Shown piece by piece: positions 1 through 10,477 of a stretch of DNA of 64,000 nt. Each line of letters starts with the position of its first letter. Positions within the stretch are counted from its first letter, which is position 1. A program made the translations under genes and the position numbers. The notes under the pieces are model-generated. The model did not search any database. It saw only the letters and a list, made by a program, of their open reading frames with translations, and was not told where the DNA came from. Where the stretch lies: contig NC_092584.1 of the NCBI RefSeq assembly GCF_016086655.4, positions 7,367,907 through 7,431,906 of the forward strand, written 5' to 3'. The DNA comes from Lepeophtheirus salmonis (lineage: Eukaryota > Arthropoda > Copepoda > Siphonostomatoida > Caligidae).

Positions 1-23
1 AACTATGGTTATATATATTTTTT

Positions 24-1027
24 GAATTTTTACAATTGTATTCCAGCTTTGAGAAATTAGAAACAAAAAGGCAAAGAAGCTAGACTATAACAATTCTTCA
101 AACCTTGATTATATATAATACGTAGGTTTCAAAGCATTGGGAAGGAATCACCGAATGCTACTGCTATATTTCGTTGCAAAGAATCATTAGCACCCATATG
201 CAGACCATTTCTTCATCGAAATGGCATGAAGAGATATTGAAATTTCTAGTTACATCAAGGATTGTACTAGAGTTTTAGGTCAAAATCAAGATGGGGACCT
301 CGTCCATGAAAGTCTACATGTATTTGTGAATATGATATATTTATATTATATATTAACATACTTAATTAACTTATCAATTATCACAATCATAGATTTTGCT
401 GTGCTCACTTCGACCCTTCGCTTTTGCATCCCTCCCTGTGCCTCAGGAGTAAATTACCTTGCAATCTTGTGTGTTTATATCTTATGCATATTTTGTGATT
501 CTATGTGACAATTAACCATCTTGCTGTTACTGTGAGGATTTTGAATCCTAACGAATCGAAGAAAATCATAGTTTCAAGACTCTTCCGATATAAAGCATCC
601 TTTTTAATGGGTGATAAATAGTAAACACAAGAGCCTGATGGATTTGTAGAGTTGTCGAATTGAATAGGATAAGGAGATCTTCACAGTTTAAGGTTTAAAG
701 TTGGAATGTAATTTAATAATTAATACTAACTATAATTATTATTTCACAGTCAATTTCAAACTCATAAAAACTCAGAGAGTCCATGGCTAGTATGGGAGTT
801 TGAACACCGTCAACTATGAAATTCTAAGGAACTTAATCAAATCGTACAATTGGTCGGCTAATCTTCCTAAGACATCAAGAAAATCTTCTTCGCAGGATGC
901 TAGAACCGGAGATATCTCTGATAGGCGATAATTTATAAACTTGGGTCGAACAATATAATTTATAAAAATAGCTTGTCTACCCTTTTGTTTCTAATTTCTC
1001 AAAGCTGGAATACAACGGTAAAAATTC
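24..1027. mobile_element. About 1 kb element bounded by 47-bp inverted repeats
   Basis: The segment at about 24-71 (core TTCCAGCTTTGAGAAATTAG) recurs as its reverse complement at about 981-1027 (core CTAATTTCTCAAAGCTGGAA), with only a few mismatches over about 47 bases. Inverted arms about 1 kb apart are typical of a DNA transposon or its non-autonomous derivative. The interior carries no reading frame I recognise. The family is not identified, and the arms could also be two MITE copies in opposite orientation. Confidence 0.5.
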
Positions 1028-1400
1028 AGCCACGTTAAGGAGTACATGAGCTACACAAATAATTTTTCAATGAGGGTAGCTTCTTTTAAGGTCTTCGCCC
1101 ACTTTTTTACAGTAGGACACTCCATCTGTGATGAAAACTTTTATCTTATTATCATCAAAGTCCAAACCAAGAGTTAGTTGAATACTCTGAACGACAAAAC
1201 TTGCAACATTAACGGCATTAGCAACTTTTATGTCTATCATGTTGATTAGATGAGGACACCCAAGAAACGGTCATTCAAAGGACCCATCAATATAGCCGTC
1301 ATTGATCGTTCCCGGTTGTCTTTAGTCTCAACAACAGCTATGAAAATATTTCCAATTTTCCCTTTAATTTTCAAGATTCTTGCTGACAACCTCCATTAAT
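1020..1400 (-). pseudogene. Decayed hAT/CGGBP1-like transposase fragment
   Basis: On the minus strand, broken frames read RERSMTAILMGPLND, then DIKVANAVNVASFV, then KIKVFITDGVSYCKKVG, and end near LYPH..CVAHVLLNVAEF. The order 'VNDAL..., hydrophobic-DxxxY-KKAG..., LYP...CLAHALHRVAE' is what I associate with hAT-type transposase cores found in many arthropod genomes. A stop and at least one frameshift interrupt it, so it is a relic. The family call is by motif memory only. Confidence 0.45.
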
Positions 1401-2388
1401 CTATATAGGGTCCTTCTACTATCGGCATATTTTTCATAAAATTTGAAATGAATTTAAAATTTTTGTAACATCCCATATGTTACAAAAAAAATTTAAATTC
1501 ATTTTTTTAAAAACCCTTTTTATCTAATAGATAATGGTAAAAAAGACATTTTAATACCAAAATCATGTCTTTAGCTTCAAAATTAAGGAATTTATCCTCG
1601 AAATTTCCCGCCTTTTTTTTCGTACTGTAATGTTATAACCTACACCAAAATCTGTGATCGAATAAAATATGATATTTCGATAAAACAACATAACTTCTTA
1701 AACATCACGAGAATTGAATGCCATTTTCAGAAATTACAGATTATAGTATTGTGTAAGCGATGATGCTTTCAAATACCAGCAATTGAATTTTATATTATGA
1801 AATTTGAGCATCTGAATATCTTCCCACGGTCTCGAAAAAATAAATGATAGTTATTGAAAAAAAAGAAAAAGAAAAAAAAAAGAGGTTAAAAATTAGGACA
1901 AAGTACTTTAATAAAAAATTAAAGGTGCTAACGTCGGGTTAAAACTTATGTATTTAGCATAGACAAATGAGTTGGACACTTTACAAGAGACTAGATAAAT
2001 AAATGTTGTAACGTCCATTATACCTAATACTTGACCCATTACACTACTTTGTAATTTTGAGGGCTATTTAAAAACGACTTATTTTCCAGAAATTATAGTG
2101 ATTAAATAAAGCAACTGATTGAAAACAAAAATTAAACTAGGTGAAAGATTAAGAGTTTATCTACATTAAATATAAATGACGTCAAATTGATTTCCCTTGG
2201 AAGTAATGATAATCCCCCATTTCCAAAGCAATAAATAATAATACATTTTTTTCTCGGAACAGCATCAATTGTGAAGCCCTAAAAAAATGAAACTCCTTAA
2301 ACTATGGAACCATTAAATATATTTAGCCGTTTTTTTTGTTGAAACTAGCCGATTTTTAAAGTACATATAACCGATTTTACGGAGAAAC

Positions 2389-2710
2389 ACTGGTCTCAAA
2401 GGAGAGATGGAACCGGTCCTAAGACTGGATTGGACCAAATAAACAAGGAATGACACAACCTATGTCTAGTGTTGCATCAGTCCTTATATAGGACTGAAGA
2501 CTACAAGTCTCGGTCCGGTACAGTGCAGTCCTGCATATCAGTTCTAGAACTTATAAAGTTCAGTGCTTGATGACGTAACTCAAGTTTATTTCTTATTTTT
2601 ATAATCAGTTCTATTAGTACAGACAGTCCGAAGGACTAACAGTCTTAAGGACTGATAAGACCGGTCCTATGACTGGACTGCAACGAAATATGGACTGCCA
2701 CAAACATATG
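2389..2710. repeat. AGGACTG palindromic repeat, partial plus full copy
   Basis: A near-complete copy runs about 2471-2710 and begins GTTGCATCAGTCCTTATATA and ends GGACTGCCACA, so its ends are inverted copies of each other (TCAGTCCTTAT / ATGGACTG). A truncated right end of another copy lies just before it (about 2389-2460, ending AAGGAATGACACAAC). The same unit recurs at about 19204-19420 and in pieces at about 47568-47650 and 63230-63320. The short length, terminal inversion and lack of coding capacity suggest a MITE-like foldback element. Confidence 0.6.
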
Positions 2711-3151
2711 TCGCTCTTAATAATATAGAAAAAATATATATATTCTTTGAGGAGTTCACACTCCATGAAAAAACTTTTGTTAAAGTAATAATGATTTCCC
2801 GGGATTCTTTCGAAAGAATACCGGAACAACAAAAACCATAAAATGACAATCTCTACTTTGTACTGATGTGGGAGAATATTTATTCATCAATCCAGTTAGA
2901 TCTTAGAAATACAAAACCGGAACGAGTTTTAATCTTAAGTACTTGATGAATTCTAGTAAATGGGGAGTAAGTCGTGATGAAAGTAAATTGAAATAGTAAA
3001 GAACTCTGGAGATGTGAAATGTTGACGTGTCGTTTTTTACAAAGCTTGGTGATTTTATTCCTAGTTCTCTTAATTTTATTCACTTTGTGCTATTCTACTT
3101 TTTATCTTATTTATACAAATATATAATAATTAATAAATCCTAATATCCAAA

Positions 3152-6100
3152 ATGGTTGGAGAAGCCTGGGATACTCAGGATACGAAGGACTTGATACAGC
3201 GTATCATGAAAGACATTACCATGAGGCAACTCAATCTCAGTCTAAACAAGGGAATATTCGAGGGCAAGCAAAAGGTACCAGGATTCTATTGAATGCTTGA
3301 CCGACCATTTCTCACTCACATTTGTTTGTAATTCTAGGAGTGTAAGCAAATTATCAAGAAGATTTTTGAGGATTTATCCTCTTGGGCTTCCAAAACGGAG
3401 CATGATATTCTAAAACAAGTGGATGATGTTGCCGAGCGACGAAGGCGGGAGATGGAAGAAATGAGCTGCTCTCTGATTTGCTTACCTTCCCAATTAGCTC
3501 AACATTTGGATGCAGTGAACAGAGCTGGAAGTTGTCCGACAAAGTTGAAGCGTATTCAGGATAGTACTCGACAAATTCATAAGGAGGCTGAAAAAATATT
3601 TCCTAATGGCTCTTCCGATGCTCTAGTTTCTGTAGAATTTCATCTTTCGAGCCTTGCTCAAAGCTTATTTTTAGGTTTCATTTATAGTAGAATCATTTGG
3701 GATTTCTTTATTCTATCCTATTTTTTTTTTTTTTTAATCATAATTGTATTCTCCATTTCCAAAAAATCGAATCTACTATAAATTACCGATATTTTTAGAT
3801 GGAAACACGGATGAACTCTTTCGTATCAATACTTGTTTGAAACCTGAACAATTATTTATAACCTCTGCGTGCCACACTCCAGAAGGACAAATACACATTG
3901 ATATCGGAGTTTCGCCCAACTCTCCTCCGATTCAAAGTTTTATTTTAAGTGAAATGAGCCTCAGTGTTTTGAGTTCCGAGCAACGTTTACTTGTTTGTGT
4001 GTCCTTAAAAACTCTTTATGTACAAAAACATCTAGTATTTGCAGATAACTACAAGACTATGATGATATCCTTGAGCGGTCAGAATTTGGATAGAGGGTCT
4101 TTCATCAACATAAGCCTTATTTCCTACTCTATAAAAAATTCACCAGCTCTATTAAGGAACAGTGTATGGGGTAACGTTGGGGATGCAAATAACAATAATT
4201 GCACTCGAACAGGGAAGCCTATAGATGATCTTGATGAGTCGGATCTCATTTCCATGGGTTATAAACAGTCTGATAAGTCTATTTTTCGTAACAAATCTGA
4301 TGTTATGAAGAACAAAGCTTGCAGATCTCTTCTTGAAAATGGCATCACTCCTAAAATGACATCATCATCTGAGAAATCATTGATTCGTCTCAATCCTACA
4401 CCGAACGTAACTCCTATGATTGATGGAATCGATGAAATCAAAAATAGAAGACATCTCATGGATGAAGAGGACGAGGGTATGGACTCGAACTCAGAAACAC
4501 TCATTGATAAGGGTCAACATCCTCTGTCGTCGACTATTAGGTGCTCCCAGTCCCCAATAAGTAAGCATATTCACATACCTGAAGGTGGAATCAATTCTCC
4601 TTTTGCGGATCGGAATGCCATTAATCTACCCCTTGATCAACCATCTCCTTTGAATATTCATACTCAAAAACAGAAGGGGGCACAACACGATGATGGTAAT
4701 GGGAGCACGGGCTCTAACGATGCCACTCCATGCACATCTACTCAAAATAATTTATCTGAAAGACTACGTTCGATTTCATTCCCCAAATTGGATGATGAGG
4801 ATGAAGATGAGGGTCGAGAGTGTTCCGAAACAAGGAAAAAAGGATTAGAAAATTTGGCAAAGGTTCAAAAGCTTCTCACTGGAGAAATACCCATGTCTCA
4901 GGTCCGTATATTTTTGTTTCATTAAAATTTTTTTTTTAAATATTTTGATCTTTTAGGGTATTGAAGAGTCTAAACATGATAAAAGCGTATCCTTTCATCC
5001 AAACACCACAATCATGGAACCTGCTCCAAATCGTACTAGGAGAGTTAGTATAACATCAAATGTGAATATAATGGACTTACTGCCAGAAGATAAAGAGACT
5101 ACTACTATGTGTGAGGATAGCTCAATATTGCTGGAAGATGTTACTGATCGATCAAGTGTTGAAGAACAATGGCAAATACGTACTGGAAAAACAAAAACCA
5201 CTGATGGAGAATTGACTCTATGTAAAACTATAATGCAGTCACAAAACGTATCCAACAACTGCAGTACGAAGTCCATGTCTGAATCAGGTGCTTGGGCCTA
5301 TGATAGAACGTTAGGGGGGTATACAAAAAGCCTTCAAGAGTCTAATAGATACACGAAGGTAAATACTTTTATATCATCAATTCCTGAACCCCTTAAATAT
5401 GACGCTTTATAAACAGCCTGGAAATGTTTCTTTTAACGAGAGTCTTTGGGAAAACTCTATGAATGCTAGTGACTTGATCAATAGTAGGAAGCCCGGATTG
5501 GACCTAGGAAGTGAAAAACATAATCTAGTATTCGTTAAAAAACATCAGTTACAATTTTTACCACAGGCCATCACAATTGATGATAAAGGCTTTAAGTATG
5601 TTTCTCATCCAGAAGATAATAAAATAAGTGTTCTTCGTGGGAACGATCGAATAGGTAATTTTTGGCCAATGGAATATTTATCATTATTGCATGCTTTTAT
5701 TTTTTTTTTCAGATTTTTTTAATCACCATTTGATTTTACGAAAACCTGGGTACATTTTGGCGATTCCAAATGAAAGAATAGTAATTTTAGATAATAGAGG
5801 CATTCATATGTACTCAACGGATGGAAATCATTTAAAAACTTTCCTTGTAGATGAGGCTAAGAACTGTCGAGGTCTAGCATACGATTTTAAGTACTGTCAT
5901 TTACTGACGATGCAAAAATGTGAAAGCGGCTCAACTTTGCTCGTCATCGATGCAGAAATAAATTTTATTATCATAAAGAGGCAGGAATTATATATATTTT
6001 TTATAAATAGTTCCTTGTAAAAATGTGATTTTTCTCTCATCCTAATAGGATTATGATTGGTTATTCAACTGAAAATCCCATACGAAAAGAGAAAACTAAA

Positions 6101-6460
6101 TGCGTTTTCCTTGCATATTGGAGTAATAAGGTATTTGTTTCAGACTTTGGCCTAGGTGTAGTATATGTCATATGTCTTCACAATGAACAAACTGAGGTAT
6201 TTTGCAAAATATCTGAGCCTAAGGGACTACGAGTGGATCCAGTGTGTAATGTTCTCGTGACATCTAGTGAGCAGGGTCTCATTCGTGTTTATAATTCTAC
6301 TGGTAATTTCGTTCGATCCTTGAAAGTTCCTCAAATGAAGAACATTGTGGATTTGTATTTGGATAATGAGAAACATAATATTTTTATTACTGACAACAAG
6401 GAGCATGCTGTTCTCCAATATCGGATAAGTTCACCAAAATCAGATGAATTGACTTATTAA
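3152..6460 (+). CDS. NHL-repeat protein, TRIM-NHL-like (no RING seen)
   Basis: I assemble seven exons: 3152-3274, 3338-3674, 3799-4901, 4957-5358, 5417-5654, 5713-6016 and 6049-6460. Every junction keeps phase, giving 972 residues. Residues about 40-160 are charged and helical (KTEHDILKQVDDVAERR; LKRIQDSTRQIHKEAEKI), like the coiled coil that follows B-boxes in TRIM proteins. Residues about 160-650 are low-complexity and acidic. From about 690 to the end the pattern is an NHL beta-propeller (RIVILDNRGIHMYSTDG; KVFVSDFGLGVVYV; NIFITDNKEHAVLQYR). The best family comparison I can recall is thin/TRIM32. Such proteins act as scaffolds or E3 ligases, but no RING or B-box is encoded here, so ligase activity is not supported. 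The ATG at 3152 has no splice acceptor immediately upstream. The last intron (6017-6048) would be only 32 nt and is the weakest part of the model. Confidence 0.75.
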
Positions 6461-6811
6461 GTGTGCAGTCGCTTTATATCTTTTAATGTTGATTCTTAAA
6501 TCTAGTGCATCTATTTAATAATAAAAAAAAAAATATTTCTAATTTTCAAATCTTCTTTTAAATGTTCACATTTTTTAATATATTCATGATAAGCTTATAT
6601 ATTTAATCATTGGCAGTGTTGTTTGATGAGGGAGAATAGTCGACAGAGACTTTGCATTGATATATAATAATCTCTTTGTGTTGCTATCTGGGAAGAAGAA
6701 AGTCGTGAGCCACTGTGTTCTAAAAGAGAAAGGAGCTTGAAAAGTAGTGAAAGTTGAGATACTCGTGCCAGTTTTTATAATGACGTGATAGTACTCAAAC
6801 AAGTATTATCC
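6461..6811 (+). promoter_or_regulatory. Short intergenic gap holding the WDR59 promoter
   Basis: Only 351 bases separate the two same-strand genes, so the WDR59 promoter and 5' UTR must lie here or inside the upstream gene. No clear TATA box was found. A three-codon upstream frame (ATG ACG TGA at 6780-6788) precedes the chosen WDR59 start, which could mildly affect translation. Confidence 0.35.
6520..6525 (+). terminator. AATAAA polyadenylation signal, NHL gene
   Basis: AATAAA lies 60 bases after the stop codon of the NHL-repeat gene and about 290 bases before the WDR59 start, at the position expected for 3'-end formation. Confidence 0.6.
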
Positions 6812-9800
6812 ATGGCTCCTTCCATGAAGGGAATCCGACCATGGAGCTGCGAAATTGCAACTTTCGAACATCGGGATGTTCTCTCTAATGTCATGGGGTT
6901 GACGAACCAGGGACGGAACGTCATTCTCGGAGACCGTCGCTCATTAATTCTTATGGACTTGAATGACTCCGGAAATATTGTCAAAACATTTCCTAGAAAC
7001 TCTAAGTGGGACATCACTAAAATTGCTCCAAACAATGAGTATGTCGCCATTTCTAGTAATAATTCAATCGATCTTCTTTCCAATGAACTTCAATTTGTGA
7101 GTCACATTCGTAAAGGGCATCAAAGAATGATCACTGACGTTAATTGGAAGTCAATGTCTGATAGAAACCTTTTTTCTACAGTGTCCTTGGATACTGATGT
7201 TCATCTTTGGGATGTTCGCGATACAAGAGGTCCTCAAATGACTCTGAATGGAATGATTGGAGCTTCACAAGTAGTATTCTAAAGTATTAAAACTTTTTTT
7301 TATAAATGACATTGAGTCTTATAGTGTAAGTGGAATCGTAATAACACAAATATTCTTGCAACTGTACACGAAGGAGATGTCAAACTCTGGGACATTCGAA
7401 AAAAAGATGCTCCTTTCCATTATTTTACAGCTCATGTTTCAGCTCGCATACTCAGCTTTGATTGGAGTTTTACTGATGAAAACGAATTTGTGACTACGGG
7501 TCATCAAGATCAATTGATTAAATTTCATTACATTAAAAAACCTGAACATAAGAATTCATTTCTGAAAATGGCTGTTCCCGTTTGGATCGCTCGGTAATTT
7601 TCTTAAAGGATATACGTTAATCATTAACCTCAACTAATTACACTTCAATTATAGACATACTCCTTTTGGTGAGGGCTTGGTAACCATAATAATTCCTCAC
7701 ATGCATCAAAATGATAATTCTCTATTCTTATGGAGTATGAATAGTCTTGAGTCTCCCATACATAGTTTTTTTGGCCATCGTGATGTAATCTATGATTTTG
7801 ATTGGCGAAAATGTCCTAATAATACAAATAACTATGAACTTGTAACGTGGTCGAGGGATCGTACTCTACGTTTGTGGCAAGTTGATCGAACTATTCAATG
7901 CCAATGTGGATCTGAGGAAAGTGATGATACCATGGAACCATCAGGAATAGAGTCTCATGATATACTTAAAATTCATGAGAAGATTGATCCATTGAAAGAA
8001 GAATTTGACGTATTGAACTTCAATTATACAAATATTCGTTTAGATGAAATGAACTTAAAAAAGCGACTCATTAAATTATATGTCAAAGAGAGTGCTATTC
8101 TTGTTATTAATTTCCCATCAAAATATCCAAATGGGGGCTCATCTCCAACCTTTGTTTTCCTTCGAAATATGGGTAATGTGAAATGCAATTTATCTCCTGG
8201 AATACGTCAAAGAATATTGTCAGCCTTAAAAATTCTAGCATTTAATTTGGTTAGGAGTTATCAACCCTGCCTTGAGCAATGTATGAACCATTTAGACTCA
8301 ATATTGAGTCGAGAGTTTTCAAATTCAATTAAACCAAATGGGGATGAAATTATCAACACATTGGATTCATTCCCTGCAGCGGAGAGTCGGGTTACTAGAA
8401 AAAAAGAACCTGTCTATTTTGAAGGAGATGGAAATGTACCTTATCCAAGAAGTTCTGGTGCTGTTTTTTGTGGTAATGGAACACTTGTTGTTTTTGGCAA
8501 TAAATTGTTCTCTCATTCTGGAATTACTCCTAGAGCTCTTTCAGCATACGGTGCTCAGCTTAAGGATTTGTTACGTATGGATAATTTTGAAAATACTGTT
8601 GTTCTCAAAACTTCGAATAAAAACTCTGAGGAGAATGGGAAGACATCTTCAACTGATCTCCGAACAAACAAAGGTCGATTTAATGTCCAAACAATAAAAA
8701 ATGTCAGCTCAGGCGGTGGGGATAAAACATCATCTCATCAATCAAAATCAAGCAATGCAATTTCCTCCAATATTCTTAAACGCAGAAAAATGCTCGCAAA
8801 TCAGACCAAAGTGGCTGTGTACAATGTCTCCATGCTCTTCCCTTTTTCCATATTTTTTGCATCTCGGTATTTGTTCAATCCAGCAAATAACTGTTCAGTG
8901 TCAGAAATTTGTCAATTCAACGCTCAAATTGCTAGAAAAGCCAACCGGCTAGATTTAGTTCGTCTGTGGATGATAGCTAATCAAATGGCTCGTTTGTCTG
9001 AATCCAACGAAATGAACTACTGGGAACACCATCCCTTGGGAAGGCCTCTACTTACCTCTATAATTGATCACTACATCAAAGCAAAGGACCCTCAGACTGC
9101 AGCAACTCTTATTTTAACATTTCAAAATGACGAAAATCTATCGGCTGACTCGTTACCTCATCAAACCCATAAAAATAGATCCTCTAATAATAGTGTCAAA
9201 TTTTACCTTGATGTTTCAAAAGATGAAGAAAAGAAAAAAAATGCTTCTTTAACTTCCTTAGAATCCAATAGTTCTAAAGAAATATCTTGTTCCTCTAGTA
9301 GTAATAAAAAGTTTTGGTTTTTGAAACCAGGTGCCTTAAACTCTCTGTCCTCCTCTACTTCCCCGTATCATACTGTATCTGCTGTAACAAACGCTTCATC
9401 CATGATGAAAGATATAACTTTAGTATCCAAGAGTTCATTGAGTGGAGAAACTGTTTCGAATTTGGATTTAGCTCTTTTAAATCCTAACAAGTGCCGTTCT
9501 AATTCTTGGTGCAGCAGTGCAATTTTATCAAACTATAATCCCCAGAACATAAAAAAGAATTCATCTCTTCGTCTCATGACTCCTCCTTCAAGACTCCAAC
9601 TTTCACCTTCTAATAGCAGTCCAATTTTCGCACAAAATACACTTTCGGAAACTGCAGAGGAAGAGGAAGATAGTCAGAGAATGGTTCTATCATTGCTGGA
9701 TCCAAAGAAGAATGAATTGTACAATAAAGTTAAGCGAACTTATGGGGATATATTATATAATTGGGGACTATTTAGTAAGAGAAGTGAGGTTCTAAAGCGA

Positions 9801-10067
9801 TGCAGTCCTTATCAAAGTGAGGTTGCCGATGTATTTTCATCCGTCATACTGGAAAAGAATGTGGATAATGAAGTACGGATCGCACAAAAAAATATGTCTT
9901 GTTCTCTCTGTCAATTACCAGTTAAGGGACTGGCTTCATCTTGCTTAGTTTGTGGACATGGTGGCCATATTCAGCACCTCATTCAATGGTTTACTACCCC
10001 TGAAACTAAATGTCCCTCTGGCTGTGGTTGTTTGTGTCAGAAGCAAAGTGGTGAATCTATATTTTAA
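6812..10067 (+). CDS. WDR59: WDR59 homologue, GATOR2 complex subunit
   Basis: Three exons (6812-7270, 7325-7593, 7655-10067) join in frame to 1046 residues, similar to the family's usual length. WDR59 is part of GATOR2, which relays amino-acid sufficiency to mTORC1 at the lysosome by opposing GATOR1. The N-terminal beta-propeller shows SLDTDVHLWDVRDTRGP, then HEGDVKLWDIR, then PVWIARHTPFGEGLVT and YELVTWSRDRTLRLWQVDR, each close to the vertebrate sequence. An RWD domain follows (about residues 370-480: VINFPSKYPNGGSSPTFVFL), then PRSSGAVFCGNGTLVVFGN. The C-terminus has YGDILYNWGLFSKRSEVLKR and a zinc-binding end (CSLCQLPVKGLASSCLVCGH, then CPSGCGCLC). I chose the ATG at 6812 (context ATCCATGG). 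The frame is open upstream only through a GTG. The third exon is unusually long, about 2.4 kb. The first cysteine cluster of vertebrate WDR59 seems absent. Confidence 0.96.
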
Positions 10068-10124
10068 ATACATACATTTTATGCTAACCCTTAATGTGAA
10101 AAAGATGTCTCAATTTCTATGTAC

Positions 10125-10130
10125 AATAAA
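10125..10130 (+). terminator. AATAAA polyadenylation signal, WDR59
   Basis: AATAAA occurs 58 bases after the WDR59 stop codon (context GTACAATAAAAACG). Confidence 0.7.
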
Positions 10131-10477
10131 AACGTAAATATATTATACAATATTTAGTACTTATCGATCACATCTTGTTTTATTTCATAGATGATAATTA
10201 TTAATAGTATATCCATACTCTTTCAACAGTTGTATTAATATAGTATGATTTAAGTCACTATTGATTCATTTCTATATTTGCGACACGTACATAGCATAGC
10301 ACATATATTATATTTATAGTATTAGGATCAATTTGATACCTGGCTCTTAAAAGGTGTGTCGGGGGAATATTTCCCCCTCTATGTACAAAGTGATATTTTC
10401 ATACAAATAGAAATGAAAGCAAGGAAGTTTATTGGACAGGTAGTTTGTTTTGAACATAATCAACCATTAGTCTTAAA
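10131..10477. other. Intergenic spacer before claudin-like gene
   Basis: About 350 AT-rich bases with no reading frame of interest. It must carry the promoter and 5' UTR of the claudin-like gene. GGTGTGTCGGGGGAATATTT near 10354 is the only GC-richer patch. No recognisable promoter element was identified. Confidence 0.4.

Larger units (their letters stand above)
1..3151. other. Gene-free, repeat-rich 5' flank
   Basis: No exon of a host gene is recognisable. Reading frames are short and unlike known proteins. The stretch holds a long-armed inverted repeat (about 24-1027), a decayed hAT-like transposase fragment (about 1020-1400, minus strand) and copies of a palindromic repeat rich in AGGACTG (2389-2710). 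The rest is AT-rich unique-looking sequence. No RING or B-box exon belonging to the downstream NHL gene was found here. Confidence 0.6.

Noticed and set aside
6785..6811. In-frame extension of WDR59 upstream of 6812
   Set aside because: The extension would start with GTG and matches nothing in the family; the ATG at 6812 has a good context.
8338..8952. Extra plus-strand frames inside WDR59 exon 3
   Set aside because: They overlap conserved WDR59 sequence in another frame and read like shadow translations.
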